Positions 25,058 to 34,050 of a DNA stretch of 64,000 nucleotides are shown here, one piece after another; position 1 is the stretch's first letter, and every line of letters begins with the position of its first letter. The translations under genes were made by a program, and so were the position numbers. The notes below the pieces were generated by a model. The model was given only the letters and a program-made list of their open reading frames with translations, did no database searches and was not told the origin of the DNA. Source of the DNA: Algoriphagus mannitolivorans DSM 15301 (GTDB taxonomy: Bacteria > Bacteroidota > Bacteroidia > Cytophagales > Cyclobacteriaceae). The DNA lies in contig NZ_KE386903.1 in NCBI RefSeq assembly GCF_000429425.1, forward strand, positions 69,071-133,070, in the 5' to 3' direction.

Positions 25058-27769
25058 TTATTGGTATAGGCCGTTGAAAAGCATTTTGAAAGTGCCATGA
25101 GACTGCCCTCTAAAGGTGATCTCCGGACCATAGGCGTATAGCTTGCCTTTTCCTACCTGAGCTTCAAAAGCTACCACTCCATTTTTCAAATATTGCTGAC
25201 CCCAAGCCCATCCACTGCGCAAAGGAGCCTCATTTCCAAACCAAGCTAAAGGCTTAACTCCAATTAAAGCAGCCTCTGGTGCCAGCTTAAACACAGGACT
25301 GTTGTTGAACAAAACATCAGCAGTGTTGCCCATACCAAAATTTGCAGGAGAGGAATTGTCAACCTGAATCTGAAGAATACTTCCCGGAATGTAGTATTTA
25401 TCTCCAGGAAGGGGTTTCTCTTTTCCATCTACTATTTCTACCAACGCATTGGAAACCGGCAAATTCAAATGATACGCAAGAGAAGTCGCAGCCCCAACTG
25501 TGATTATTTCCCCACCATTCTCCAAGAAAGACTTCAATTGAGGGATGGACTTATCCATAGACAGTCTTCCTACCATATGATGATATTCACTCGGAATATC
25601 CTCCAATTTTGGAGAAGCGCCACCGCCATAGCCACCCGAACCAGGCATACCCGGCCCAATGAACAAAATGACATCATACTTGGAAGCAAGATTTCCGGCA
25701 TCGATCTCTTTAGGGAAGACCACATTGAAATCAAAGTGAAACTGTTCCATCATCCATCTTACCCAGCCTGAAGGCATTGAGCCCCCATAATAGTCATATA
25801 GCGCTATTCTGGACGGCTTGATCTCTTTTGCTCCGGAAGGCTGAGATGCCGGCACTGCCTTTATCCCATAATTCTTGGCAGAAGCTTCCAAAACCTTTTT
25901 TCCGGAAGAAGGCACATAAAAGGAGCCGGCTGGAAGTCCATTGACAGCCGTAGAAGTTCTGTACACCTTTACTTTCGCTTTAAAAAGATCATTAACAGCC
26001 AAGAAGGAGTCATTTACACGGGCATCCAAAAGGTATCCACTACCGCTGCCTAGAGCTTGAGGAGAAGGAGAAAGCAAAGTGCCATAAGCAACTCTTTCAA
26101 AAGGCCCCTCAAAGCCCTCCATAATCCGATCAAACTCTATCCCCATTTGGAAAGCCAAAGTCCAACCTGCTGCATCATAAGGGCGAACAGGAGGACCGCC
26201 TGGGTACAAGAAATCATTCGGATGATCTTGTGGCTCAAACATATCCAAAACGTGAGGACGGAAAGCCTGTGCGGTCTTTACGATGTAGGATCCTTTAGGG
26301 TAAGATTTGCCTTCTACTGTAAAATCAGACGTAGCCTGATGAACCAACACACCGGATTTAATCAAGGCATTCAAAAACTTAATCGCCGTAGAGAAATCCG
26401 GCTGATCAGCTGAAATGATATATCCTCTAGGATCTCTCTTTGCTGGATTTTTGTAAACAGCATCGTAAAACTGAAGCGGTAATCCTGAACGAAATCCGAA
26501 TGCAGACATTTCCGGATCATCGGAATCTTTCTTTTTCTGAGATGCTTCAAATTCATTCTGAATATCCTGTGCATATTTTGGATATCTCGTCCACGTATCC
26601 TGATTACCCCGATCGATGGAGTTTTTACCCATCAGGTAAAAATTATATAACAACTCATCCCCATGTCGGACGGCATGGTTTAAAATGGCATAATTCAATG
26701 AAACAGAATACTCAATAGATCTTCTGAAAGGCCAAGGCCCTGGGGTTACGGGATAAGGTGTCCCATTGTTGGGAATCAGCCGATCCGGAACCAAAGGAAT
26801 AGAAAACGGAGAAGGGTCCCCCACGATTTCAGTCAAAATTCCAATCATGTTATGGTAATAAGGGGTAGTCCTTAGACCACCATTCCACCAAGTAGAAAAA
26901 ACAGATCCATCCAATCGGGTATAACCGGGCTTATCCTCTACGTGCAGCCTGTTGATCATCGCAGCTCCTACAGCATCCAAGCTGGTAATAATCAAAGGAT
27001 CAAATACATGGTTAAAGGGATCTCTGTATGGAGGACCAGCGACTACGGTACCGGAAGGTCCGCTTTGGTGATGGTTATAAACAATTTGAGGAAGCCACTC
27101 GACATATTGCTGCAGAGAGATATTGGTAGATTCCTTCATGTTGTTCATGTAAAAATCGCGGTTGTTATCATGGCCCACATATTTCTGGTAGAGGACCGGG
27201 ATATTTTTATTCCGCTTTGCCTGATCAGCATCTTTCATGTACCAATTGGACATGATTTCCATACCGTCGGGGTTTACATGAACCAAAAGAATAATCACTT
27301 CATCGAGGATTTTCAAGGTTTCCTCATCATTTCGGGAAGCAAGATTGTACAGCGTTTCGATCAATTGCTGGGCTCCAACTACTTCACTAGCATGAAGTCC
27401 CCCATCGATCCAGACTACAGGCTTACCTTCTTTCGAAAGAGCCTTTGCTTCAGCTTGGGTAATTTCTGCCCGGCCAAGTTTTTGGGAAATCTCCTTATAC
27501 TTCTCCAACTGGGGGAGGTTTTTTGGAGAGGTAATGATCAGCATGGGCTGGTCTTTTCCAAATTCAGTCTTTCCGATGCTAGTGTACGTTACACGATCTG
27601 AGACTTCGGCTACTTTTTTGAAATAGGCTTCAGTCTGAGAAAAATTTGCAAGCATGTAAGGATCTCCGATATCAAACCCGAAATGGGATTTGGGAGTGGG
27701 GATGGATTGGGCAATCGAAACAATAGCCCAAAAGAAGGCTATCAGCCCAAAGAATAATTTTTTCTTCAT
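25058..27769 (-). CDS. M14-family zinc metallocarboxypeptidase, exported, large
   Basis: A 903-residue protein with a Sec signal peptide (MKKKLFFGLIAFFWAIVSIA). The M14 catalytic domain spans about residues 30-400: the zinc motif HxxE in WIDGGLHASEVVGAQ (His126, Glu129), then 'LVHVNPDGMEIMSNWYM', 'NNRDFYMNNMKESTN', 'IVYNHHQSGPSG' and 'IGILTEIVGDPSP' with the expected catalytic Glu region. A C-terminal part of about 400 residues with a glutamine-amidotransferase-like look (YDVILFIGPGMPG, GGEIITVGAA, GVVAFEAQVGKGKLYAYGP) may be a regulatory or carbohydrate-binding domain. It likely digests peptides in the periplasm or at the surface. It is a single gene with its own terminator. Confidence 0.9.
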   Translation of the reverse strand: MKKKLFFGLIAFFWAIVSIAQSIPTPKSHFGFDIGDPYMLANFSQTEAYFKKVAEVSDRVTYTSIGKTEFGKDQPMLIITSPKNLPQLEKYKEISQKLGRAEITQAEAKALSKEGKPVVWIDGGLHASEVVGAQQLIETLYNLASRNDEETLKILDEVIILLVHVNPDGMEIMSNWYMKDADQAKRNKNIPVLYQKYVGHDNNRDFYMNNMKESTNISLQQYVEWLPQIVYNHHQSGPSGTVVAGPPYRDPFNHVFDPLIITSLDAVGAAMINRLHVEDKPGYTRLDGSVFSTWWNGGLRTTPYYHNMIGILTEIVGDPSPFSIPLVPDRLIPNNGTPYPVTPGPWPFRRSIEYSVSLNYAILNHAVRHGDELLYNFYLMGKNSIDRGNQDTWTRYPKYAQDIQNEFEASQKKKDSDDPEMSAFGFRSGLPLQFYDAVYKNPAKRDPRGYIISADQPDFSTAIKFLNALIKSGVLVHQATSDFTVEGKSYPKGSYIVKTAQAFRPHVLDMFEPQDHPNDFLYPGGPPVRPYDAAGWTLAFQMGIEFDRIMEGFEGPFERVAYGTLLSPSPQALGSGSGYLLDARVNDSFLAVNDLFKAKVKVYRTSTAVNGLPAGSFYVPSSGKKVLEASAKNYGIKAVPASQPSGAKEIKPSRIALYDYYGGSMPSGWVRWMMEQFHFDFNVVFPKEIDAGNLASKYDVILFIGPGMPGSGGYGGGASPKLEDIPSEYHHMVGRLSMDKSIPQLKSFLENGGEIITVGAATSLAYHLNLPVSNALVEIVDGKEKPLPGDKYYIPGSILQIQVDNSSPANFGMGNTADVLFNNSPVFKLAPEAALIGVKPLAWFGNEAPLRSGWAWGQQYLKNGVVAFEAQVGKGKLYAYGPEITFRGQSHGTFKMLFNGLYQ

Positions 27770-28024
27770 GGGGTAGATTGAGGGGTAAGTGGTGGTTGAT
27801 TTTAACTTCTATTTCCCTAAAATATCTCTTTCTGTCGGTCAAGGCTTCAAAAAGTGATAGAATACTCGAAAATTACAGGATCGGAAAATCTACCTGCCCA
27901 TAACCCTCCAGAGCCTTGGCTTTCCTCTATATTTTCTCCCCTTCACAAACAGAATTAAATGAAGGAAAATTGAATCAAGACTTTTGAAATCTGAATTTCA
28001 ACTAGCCCGTCCCTTAAAAATCAT
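27770..28024. other. Intergenic region between divergent M14 peptidase and prs
   Basis: About 255 bases (310 including the prs leader) between divergent starts. No gene or RNA motif is visible. The plus-strand reading frame into prs is open but lacks a conserved extension, so prs is taken to start at 28080. Confidence 0.5.
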
Positions 28025-28032
28025 TACTTTTG
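28025..28032 (+). promoter_or_regulatory. -7 promoter element for prs
   Basis: TACTTTTG matches TAnnTTTG, 48 bases before the prs ATG at 28080. It supports the shorter start. No TTG at the proper spacing was found. Confidence 0.55.
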
Positions 28033-28079
28033 TTTTCGATTCAATTCTGATCCTTTTCCTCAAAAATCCAGGTCCAATC

Positions 28080-29006
28080 ATGTCTGAAGTAAAAATATTT
28101 GCCGGAACCAGCAACCTGAAGCTGGCAGAAAAAATCGCCAAAAGCTATGGCAAAAAGCTCGGAGATTTAACCATGTCCAAATTCAGTGACGGAGAAATGT
28201 CTCCTAGTTTTGATGAGTCGATCCGAGGCTGCACGGTTTTCGTCATTCAAAGCACAAACTCCCCATCTGACAACCTATTAGAACTTTGTCTGATGATTGA
28301 CGCGGCCAAAAGAGCCAGTGCCTACAAGGTTTGTGCTGTCATTCCTTACTTCGGATATGCACGCCAGGACAGAAAAGACAGACCCAGAGTCTCCATCGCT
28401 GCCAAATTAATTGCCAACATGATCACCTCTGCCGGAGCAGACAGAATCATGACTTGTGACCTTCATGCCGGACAAATTCAAGGTTTTTTTGATATTCCAT
28501 TGGATCATTTGAATGGTTCTGCTATTTTTGCACCCTATTTGAGTACGCTTAGGCTAAATGATATGATTTTCGCAGCTCCTGATGTAGGAGGTGTCGCAAG
28601 AGCAAGGTCTTACGCCAAGCATTTCGAAGTAGAAATGGTCGTCTGTGACAAGCACAGAAAAAGAGCCAACGAGGTTGCATCCATGCAGGTGATCGGTGAG
28701 GTAGAAGGAAAAGATGTAATTCTCGTGGATGATTTGGTAGACACTGCAGGAACCTTGTGCAAAGCCGCCCAAATTATCATGGAAAAAGGAGCTAACTCCG
28801 TGCGAGCAATCGTCACTCACGGGGTTTTGTCCGGAAAAGCCTACGAAAACATTGAAAACTCCATGTTGGAAGAGTTGGTCATCACAGATACCATTGCCGC
28901 CAAGCAGCAATCTTCTAAAATCAGAGTTCTCAGCGTGGCAGAGCTTTTTGGAAAAGCCATTCATGCTGTGACCGGAAACACCTCGATCAGTTCATTATTT
29001 ATCTAA
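28080..29006 (+). CDS. prs: Ribose-phosphate pyrophosphokinase (PRPP synthase)
   Basis: A 308-residue enzyme making PRPP from ribose 5-phosphate and ATP for nucleotide, His and Trp synthesis. The start MSEVKIFAGTSNLKLAEKIA is the family's normal N-terminus; the longer frame from 27984 adds a non-conserved hydrophobic stretch. Motifs: FSDGEMSPSF, the flexible ATP loop 'YFGYARQDRKDRPRVSIAAK', 'MTCDLHAGQIQGFFDIPLDH', and the PRPP loop VILVDDLVDTAGTLCKA. It is followed by rplY and pth, a common arrangement across bacteria. Confidence 0.97.
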   Translation: MSEVKIFAGTSNLKLAEKIAKSYGKKLGDLTMSKFSDGEMSPSFDESIRGCTVFVIQSTNSPSDNLLELCLMIDAAKRASAYKVCAVIPYFGYARQDRKDRPRVSIAAKLIANMITSAGADRIMTCDLHAGQIQGFFDIPLDHLNGSAIFAPYLSTLRLNDMIFAAPDVGGVARARSYAKHFEVEMVVCDKHRKRANEVASMQVIGEVEGKDVILVDDLVDTAGTLCKAAQIIMEKGANSVRAIVTHGVLSGKAYENIENSMLEELVITDTIAAKQQSSKIRVLSVAELFGKAIHAVTGNTSISSLFI

Positions 29007-29031
29007 GAACCAATTTTAAATACATATACAC

Positions 29032-29604
29032 ATGAAAACACTAGAGATTATAGGGTTTAAAAGAGCAAATCTCGACAGTGCTGCTTTGAATGAGATCAGA
29101 GATTCCGGCAATGTTCCCTGCGTGGTTTACGGCCCAGGTATCCCTGAGCAAATTCATTTCTATTCTCCTGCTATCCTTTTCAGAGACTTGATCTACACTC
29201 CGGATGTCCACTTGGTAGAGTTGAACATTGAAGGAACTATCATCAAGGCTGTATTGAAGGAAACTCAGTTCCACCCAGTAAGTGAAGTATTGCTTCATGC
29301 TGACTTCATGGCATTTACTGAAGACAAGCCAATCAAATTCGAAATTCCAGTGAAAATTGAAGGTAGCTCTCCAGGTATTGCTAAAGGTGGTAAACTAGAA
29401 TTCAAAACCAGAAAATTGAAAGTAAAAGGTTTGGCGAAAGACCTTCCTGATTACATCATTACAAACATTTCCAATTTGGATTTGGGTAAGTCATTCAAGG
29501 TTGGTGAATTGCAGCCTGAAGGATTTGAAATCTTGACCTCACCTAACGTTTCTATCGTGACAATTGGTATTCCAAGAGCACTTAGAGGCAAGAAGGCTGA
29601 GTAA
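29032..29604 (+). CDS. rplY: 50S ribosomal protein bL25, CTC-type
   Basis: A 190-residue bL25 protein with the long CTC form. The N-terminal 5S rRNA-binding domain has 'LNEIRDSGNVPCVVYGPGIP' and 'LKETQFHPVSEVLLHADFMA'. The C-terminal beta domain has 'FEIPVKIEGSSPGIAKGGKL' and 'PDYIITNISNLDLGKSFKVG'. It binds 5S rRNA in the central protuberance. It begins 25 bases after prs and is followed by pth after a hairpin that may modulate expression. Confidence 0.95.
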   Translation: MKTLEIIGFKRANLDSAALNEIRDSGNVPCVVYGPGIPEQIHFYSPAILFRDLIYTPDVHLVELNIEGTIIKAVLKETQFHPVSEVLLHADFMAFTEDKPIKFEIPVKIEGSSPGIAKGGKLEFKTRKLKVKGLAKDLPDYIITNISNLDLGKSFKVGELQPEGFEILTSPNVSIVTIGIPRALRGKKAE

Positions 29605-29628
29605 TCAACTTTCCAACAGCTTAATAAG

Positions 29629-29658
29629 ATCCTGCCCTTTATCGGGTGGGATTTTTTA
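29629..29658 (+). terminator. Hairpin terminator after rplY
   Basis: ATCCTGCCC (29629-29637) pairs with GGGTGGGAT (29644-29652) with two G-T pairs, followed by TTTTT. It lies between rplY and pth and may be leaky. Confidence 0.75.
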
Positions 29659-29685
29659 TTTTCAAATGCTTGAACCGGACAGGAT

Positions 29686-30246
29686 ATGAAATATTTGATT
29701 GTGGGATTGGGAAATATCGGCCCAGAATACGAACTCACCAGACATAACATTGGCTTTTTGACCTTAGATAGATTGGCCGACAAAGAAGGAGTCACATGGA
29801 AAAGCGATCGCCTTGCTTTTAAATCTGAAATAAAATATAAAGGCCGAACCCTTCATCTGATCAAACCCACCACTTACATGAACCTAAGCGGAAAGGCTGT
29901 GAACTATTGGATGAAGGAGCTCAATATTTCCAAAGAAAATATTTTGGTGCTAGTCGATGACGTGGCCATCCCCTTTGGAAAATTGAGAATGAGAGGGAAA
30001 GGAAGTGCTGCCGGTCACAATGGCTTGAAAAATATCGAAGCCCTCACCGGTGGGCAGGATTATCCCAGACTCCGAATGGGAATCGGTGATAACTTCCCTA
30101 AAGGTCGCCAAGTGGACTATGTACTCGGGAGATTTACCCAACAAGAGTTTGACGAACTTCCCATGATGATGGACAAAGCCATAGATATGATTTTTGGATT
30201 TTGTACCATTGGAATCGCACAAACCATGACCCAATTCAATGACTGA
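29686..30246 (+). CDS. pth: Peptidyl-tRNA hydrolase
   Basis: A 186-residue cytosolic enzyme that frees tRNA from dropped-off peptidyl-tRNA. It begins MKYLIVGLGNIGPEYELTRH with the conserved N-terminus and catalytic His in RHNIGF. 'LIKPTTYMNLSGKAVNYWM' and 'VDDVAIPFGKLRMRGKGSAA' with GHNGLKNIE follow, and 'RMGIGDNFPKGRQVDYVLG' closes the core. Its usual position behind rplY fits. Confidence 0.97.
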   Translation: MKYLIVGLGNIGPEYELTRHNIGFLTLDRLADKEGVTWKSDRLAFKSEIKYKGRTLHLIKPTTYMNLSGKAVNYWMKELNISKENILVLVDDVAIPFGKLRMRGKGSAAGHNGLKNIEALTGGQDYPRLRMGIGDNFPKGRQVDYVLGRFTQQEFDELPMMMDKAIDMIFGFCTIGIAQTMTQFND

Positions 30247-30249
30247 TTT

Positions 30250-30287
30250 AAAGGGAGATTTGGAAATACCCATTTCTCCCTTTTTAT
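30250..30287 (+). terminator. Terminator-like hairpin after pth
   Basis: AAAGGGAGA (30250-30258) pairs with TCTCCCTTT (30275-30283) around a 16-base loop, followed by TTAT. It separates pth from the riboswitch. Confidence 0.75.
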
Positions 30288-30307
30288 TTGCACCACTTCA
30301 GGTAACT

Positions 30308-30415
30308 GATTTATAAAGAAGAGGCGAGAGACTAGGCTCGATGACCCTCTGGCAACCATCCCCAGCTAAGGAGAAAGGTGCCAATTCCTACCCTTCGCGG
30401 GAACTATAAATTGGC
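30308..30415 (+). promoter_or_regulatory. SAM riboswitch (S-box / SAM-I type) upstream of metZ
   Basis: The S-box landmarks appear in order: AGAGGCGAGAGACTAGGC (30320-30337), TGACCCTCTGGCAACC (30342-30357) and AAGGTGCCAATTCC (30375-30388). P1 can form between GATTTATA (30308-30315) and TATAAATT (30405-30412); P4 is CCC-TTCGC-GGG around 30391-30401. A second helix, GCCAATT (30380-30386) with AATTGGC (30409-30415), cannot coexist with P1 and the 3' side of P3, so it may be the switch. No T-run terminator follows before the ATG at 30512, so control may be at translation or through another fold. It should lower metZ expression when S-adenosylmethionine is plentiful. Confidence 0.88.
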
Positions 30416-30511
30416 GTACATCACTACTACCCCACTTTCTGGTTCGGAATCTGTCGCAGGGAAAATTCTTTGTAAGTTCCTGTTTATTTCTTGCATCCAA
30501 ACCAGTAAACC

Positions 30512-31678
30512 ATGAGCCATTTCGAAACAGACTCAATCCGAATCCAATCACGATCCAACGAAAGGGAGCACTCCTCCCCGATTTTTCTTACCTCTAGCTT
30601 CACATTCGATTCCGCAGAAGAGGCCAGAGCTATGTTTGCCGATGAGATCCCGGGAAACATCTACTCCCGGTATGCCAACCCCAATTCCACTGACCTCATA
30701 GAGAAAGTTTGTGCAGCAGAAGGAACAGAAGCGGGGATTGCAACAGCCTCAGGAATGGCTGCCATGTTTGGAAGTATTGCGTCGCTACTTCAGCAAGGAG
30801 ATCATATTTTGGCTTCCAGATCGCTTTTTGGCTCTACTCATCAACTTTTAACTCGGGTATTTCCAAAGTGGGGCATTACCTCCACCTATGGGGATATTGC
30901 TGATTACCAAAATTGGGAAAAGCTCCTTCAGCCCAATACCAAAATGCTATTCATCGAAACTCCGTCGAACCCGGGACTTGAAATCATCGACTTGGAATGG
31001 GCTGGTAAATTTGCAGAAGCTCACAATCTCATCTTGGTTGTGGACAACTGCTTTGCCTCGCCTTACCTTCAGCAGCCTGCCAAGTGGGGAGCACATATCG
31101 TCACTCACAGCGCCACGAAGTACATTGATGGACAAGGAAGAGTGTTAGGAGGATTGATTTTGGGAAAAAGTGAATTGATCAAAGAAGTTCAGTTTTTCAC
31201 CCGACATACCGGACCATCCATATCTCCCTTTAATGCATGGATTTTATCCAAAAGCATGGAAACATTGGCGGTAAGAATGGACCGGCACTGTGAAAGTGCA
31301 CTTAAGGTTGCCCAGTATTTCGAAGGAAATTCACACCTAGAAGCTGTCAAATACCCTTTTCTGAAATCGCATCCACAGCACCATCTTGCCCTGAAGCAAA
31401 TGAAGGCAGGCGGAGGAATCATCACTCTGACGCTCAAGGGAGGGGTAGCTAGGGCACAGCGATTCATAGATCAGCTCCAGATGATTTCCGTTACTGCCAA
31501 TTTGGGGGACAGCAGAAGCATCATCACCCATCCTGCCTCCACAACCCACAGCAAACTTTCCCAGGAAGAAAGGGCCAAAGTAGGTATCGCCGACGGATTG
31601 ATTCGCCTTTCGGTAGGTCTGGAACATGTCGATGACATCATCCAAGATGTCGAACAGGCTATTGCGAAATCCAGCTAA
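30512..31678 (+). CDS. metZ: O-succinylhomoserine sulfhydrylase-like PLP enzyme (trans-sulfuration family)
   Basis: A 388-residue Cys/Met-metabolism PLP enzyme. PLP-binding signatures are 'NIYSRYANPNSTDLIEKVC', 'GIATASGMAAMFGSIASL', 'VVDNCFASPYLQQPAKWGA', and the Schiff-base Lys in HSATKYIDGQGRVLGG. C-terminal 'VTANLGDSRSIITHPASTTH' with 'RLSVGLEHVDDIIQDV' completes the fold. Sulfhydrylases of the MetZ type have the short NPN-type core seen here and take sulfide directly to homocysteine; cystathionine gamma-synthase is the alternative. The SAM riboswitch supports a methionine-synthesis role. Confidence 0.9.
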   Translation: MSHFETDSIRIQSRSNEREHSSPIFLTSSFTFDSAEEARAMFADEIPGNIYSRYANPNSTDLIEKVCAAEGTEAGIATASGMAAMFGSIASLLQQGDHILASRSLFGSTHQLLTRVFPKWGITSTYGDIADYQNWEKLLQPNTKMLFIETPSNPGLEIIDLEWAGKFAEAHNLILVVDNCFASPYLQQPAKWGAHIVTHSATKYIDGQGRVLGGLILGKSELIKEVQFFTRHTGPSISPFNAWILSKSMETLAVRMDRHCESALKVAQYFEGNSHLEAVKYPFLKSHPQHHLALKQMKAGGGIITLTLKGGVARAQRFIDQLQMISVTANLGDSRSIITHPASTTHSKLSQEERAKVGIADGLIRLSVGLEHVDDIIQDVEQAIAKSS

Positions 31679-31699
31679 ACTGGACTTTCAAATCTTGGT

Positions 31700-31735
31700 A
31701 GCCCGAAAGCAGCATCGACTCTTTCGGGCTTTTTT
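31700..31735 (+). terminator. Rho-independent terminator after metZ
   Basis: AGCCCGAAAG (31700-31709) pairs perfectly with CTTTCGGGCT (31721-31730), followed by TTTTT. Confidence 0.9.
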
Positions 31736-31846
31736 CTGACCTATTTTCCACGGGTGGGCTTTCTTTTCCTTAAATTTTCTTTAATTTTTTAATTCTCTTT
31801 CGGGACCAAAGCCCTGATTGCCATCCCAGTACTCAATTAACCCAAA

Positions 31847-33178
31847 ATGCTGACACTTCTGATCATCCTGATAGCTCTTGCTATCATTCTAATTGCCATC
31901 ATAAAGTTTGACATCCATCCATTTTTGGCACTTTTTATCGGGGCAATTATTTACGGATTGATGATGCGGATGCCTACAGAATTGATCCTAAAATCCATTT
32001 CTGACGGATTTGGCGGGGTGATGGGAAGTGTCGGGCTATTGATTCTTTTAGGAATTATTCTGGGGACTTTTTTGGAAAAGACAGGAGGTGCCATGGTCAT
32101 TGCCGAGAAAGTTCTGAAGTGGGTGGGTGAAAAGTCAGTCAACCTATCCCTCATGCTCAGCAGCTGGGTCCTTTCTATTCCCGTGTTTGGGGACAGTACT
32201 ATCATCATGATGAACCCAATTGCTAAATCACTATCCTCGAAAAGCAAGCTTTCCTATGCCTCCACCATCATAGCCGTTTCACTGGGAGCTATGGCAAGTC
32301 ATTCTTTGGTGCCTCCAACTCCCGGTCCTATTGCAACAGCAGGGATCTTAGGGGCGGATCTCGGAAGTGTGATTTTCTACGGTGGTTTGGTCTCTCTGAT
32401 TACCCTGATTCCGCTACAATTTTTTGTCCAAAAATGGGTCTCCAAAATAGAGCTCAGACCTCAGACCATCATTGAGGAAGATGCTTTGACAAAGAAAAAT
32501 AGACCTAGCTTCTTTTCCTCCTTACTTCCGGTATTAGTCCCTCTGATCTTGATCATTCTTGCTTCTATTGCCAACTACCCTACCTTACCCTTAGGTGAAG
32601 GTAGTTTGGTAAAAGCTATCCAATTCATCGGCACACCTGTTATCGCACTTTTGATTGGAGCAATCCTTTCTTTTACCCTTCCGAAAAAATTTGATCGCAA
32701 GCTTTTATCCTCTTCCGGCTGGATTGGGGAAGCTATTCTTTTGTCTGCACCCGTAATTCTAATCACAGGAGCTGGAGCCGTTTTCGGAAAAATGCTTCAA
32801 AATTCTGGAGTAGGCGACTTAGTCACCTCGAGTATGAGCGATGCCAACTGGGGAATTTTCCTGCCCTTTCTAATCGCTTTTGCTCTAAAAACAGCCCAAG
32901 GTTCTACCACGGTAGCGATGATCACCACAGCTTCTATAATTGCTCCAATACTTGGGCCTCTAGGTTTGGATTCCGAGACCATGAAGGTGTTTACCACCAT
33001 TGCCATCGGAGCGGGAGCATTAGCCATTTCACATGCCAATGACAGTGGATTTTGGGTAGTCACCCAGCTTTCAGGAATGACCACCAAGCAAGGTAATCTT
33101 TCCCATAGTTTGGGCACTGTCATAGCCGGAGTTACGGCAATAGTTTTGATCTATATTTTGACGCTGATTTTGGGATAA
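31847..33178 (+). CDS. GntP-family permease
   Basis: A 443-residue inner-membrane permease of the gluconate:H+ symporter family, with about 12 hydrophobic segments starting MLTLLIILIALAIILIAIIK. Family motifs: 'IHPFLALFIGAIIYGLMM', 'GFGGVMGSVGLLILLGIILG', 'SIPVFGDSTIIMMNPIAKSL', 'SHSLVPPTPGPIATAGILGA' and 'ALKTAQGSTTVAMITTASII' with 'SHANDSGFWVV'. Substrates of the family are gluconate and related sugar acids, and some members move D-serine or glycerate. It lies tail to tail with an SDR of the gluconate-dehydrogenase type, which suggests import and oxidation of a sugar acid. Confidence 0.92.
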   Translation: MLTLLIILIALAIILIAIIKFDIHPFLALFIGAIIYGLMMRMPTELILKSISDGFGGVMGSVGLLILLGIILGTFLEKTGGAMVIAEKVLKWVGEKSVNLSLMLSSWVLSIPVFGDSTIIMMNPIAKSLSSKSKLSYASTIIAVSLGAMASHSLVPPTPGPIATAGILGADLGSVIFYGGLVSLITLIPLQFFVQKWVSKIELRPQTIIEEDALTKKNRPSFFSSLLPVLVPLILIILASIANYPTLPLGEGSLVKAIQFIGTPVIALLIGAILSFTLPKKFDRKLLSSSGWIGEAILLSAPVILITGAGAVFGKMLQNSGVGDLVTSSMSDANWGIFLPFLIAFALKTAQGSTTVAMITTASIIAPILGPLGLDSETMKVFTTIAIGAGALAISHANDSGFWVVTQLSGMTTKQGNLSHSLGTVIAGVTAIVLIYILTLILG

Positions 33179-33199
33179 AAAAAGGCAGAAATTCTGCCT
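33176..33199 (-). terminator. Terminator of the SDR operon
   Basis: On the minus strand AGGCAG (33199-33194) pairs with CTGCCT (33188-33183) around a 5-base loop, followed by seven T. It overlaps the end of the permease gene. Confidence 0.7.
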
Positions 33200-33222
33200 C
33201 CAATTTGATGGTTTGACGATCC

Positions 33223-34017
33223 TCACCGGGCTGTCCAGCCACCATCAACCGTGACCATTGATCCGACCATAAAAGTTCCTGCATCAGAGGCCAGTAAAAT
33301 CGCGGCGCCCTGAATCTCTTTCAATTCTCCCCAGCGTCCCAAGGCTGTGGCTCCCACGACAAATTTCTTCCCCTCCTCCGTATCCGCTATGGGAAGATTC
33401 ATTTCTGTCAAAAATGGTCCGGGACAAATGGCATTGACGGTGATATTCCATGGAGCAAGTTCCAAAGCAAGGGCGCGAGTCATTTGAACAACTGCTCCCT
33501 TGCTAGCGGTATAAGGGGTTCGATTAGCCAGTCCGACTAACCCCAGTGTGCTAGCCAGATTTATGATCGAGCCTTTCTTCTGATCTTTCATGAATGGAGT
33601 CACTGCCCTACAGGCATTCCAAGTGCCGGTAACGTTTACCTCCATCACTTTGGAAAAATCCTCTGGGCTCAACTCATCGATAGCACCACGGATATTGATT
33701 CCAGCGGAATTGATCAGCACGTCAATACTTCCAAAAGCCTCATGGGCTTTTTTTGCCATAGCATTCATTCCCTCCAAGTCTGAAACATCCGCTGCAAAGG
33801 TTATCGCTTTTACCCCATATTTTTCAGCAATTTCTTTTGCCGCTTCCTCCCCATCTTGAGCATTTCTACTCACCAGCAGGACATTAGCTCCGGCAGACGC
33901 CAAACCAGCGGCCATTGCTAATCCGAGACCCTTGGTGCCTCCCGTGATGATAGCAGATTTTCCCTTAAGTGAAAAAATTGAAATACCGGGTAACTGTGAG
34001 AAATCAATAGCAGACAT
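33223..34017 (-). CDS. Short-chain dehydrogenase/reductase (gluconate 5-dehydrogenase-like)
   Basis: A 264-residue classical SDR. The cofactor motif is AIITGGTKGLGLAMAAGLAS, NNAG appears as INSAGINIRG, and the catalytic Ser, Tyr and Lys lie in INLASTLGLVGL and YTASKGAVV. 'PWNITVNAICPGPFLTEMN' and the C-terminal 'GSMVTVDGGW' are standard. The opening FSLKGKSAIITGG resembles gluconate 5-dehydrogenases and related sugar-alcohol SDRs. Substrate is unproven. It is last in the operon with the TIM-barrel and cytochrome genes (33-base gap) and faces the GntP permease. Confidence 0.88.
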   Translation of the reverse strand: MSAIDFSQLPGISIFSLKGKSAIITGGTKGLGLAMAAGLASAGANVLLVSRNAQDGEEAAKEIAEKYGVKAITFAADVSDLEGMNAMAKKAHEAFGSIDVLINSAGINIRGAIDELSPEDFSKVMEVNVTGTWNACRAVTPFMKDQKKGSIINLASTLGLVGLANRTPYTASKGAVVQMTRALALELAPWNITVNAICPGPFLTEMNLPIADTEEGKKFVVGATALGRWGELKEIQGAAILLASDAGTFMVGSMVTVDGGWTAR

Positions 34018-34050
34018 AGAAAATAAGGTTTAATGATGTAAAATATAAGT

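Noticed and set aside
26942-27601. A 219-aa plus-strand frame antisense to the M14 peptidase
   Set aside because: It is a shadow: the minus strand encodes the conserved zinc-peptidase motifs over the same bases, and the frame shows no recognisable domain.
27984-28079. N-terminal extension of prs of 32 residues
   Set aside because: The extension is hydrophobic and not part of any PRPP synthase, and a -7 promoter element lies inside it at 28025-28032. The ATG at 28080 gives the normal start.
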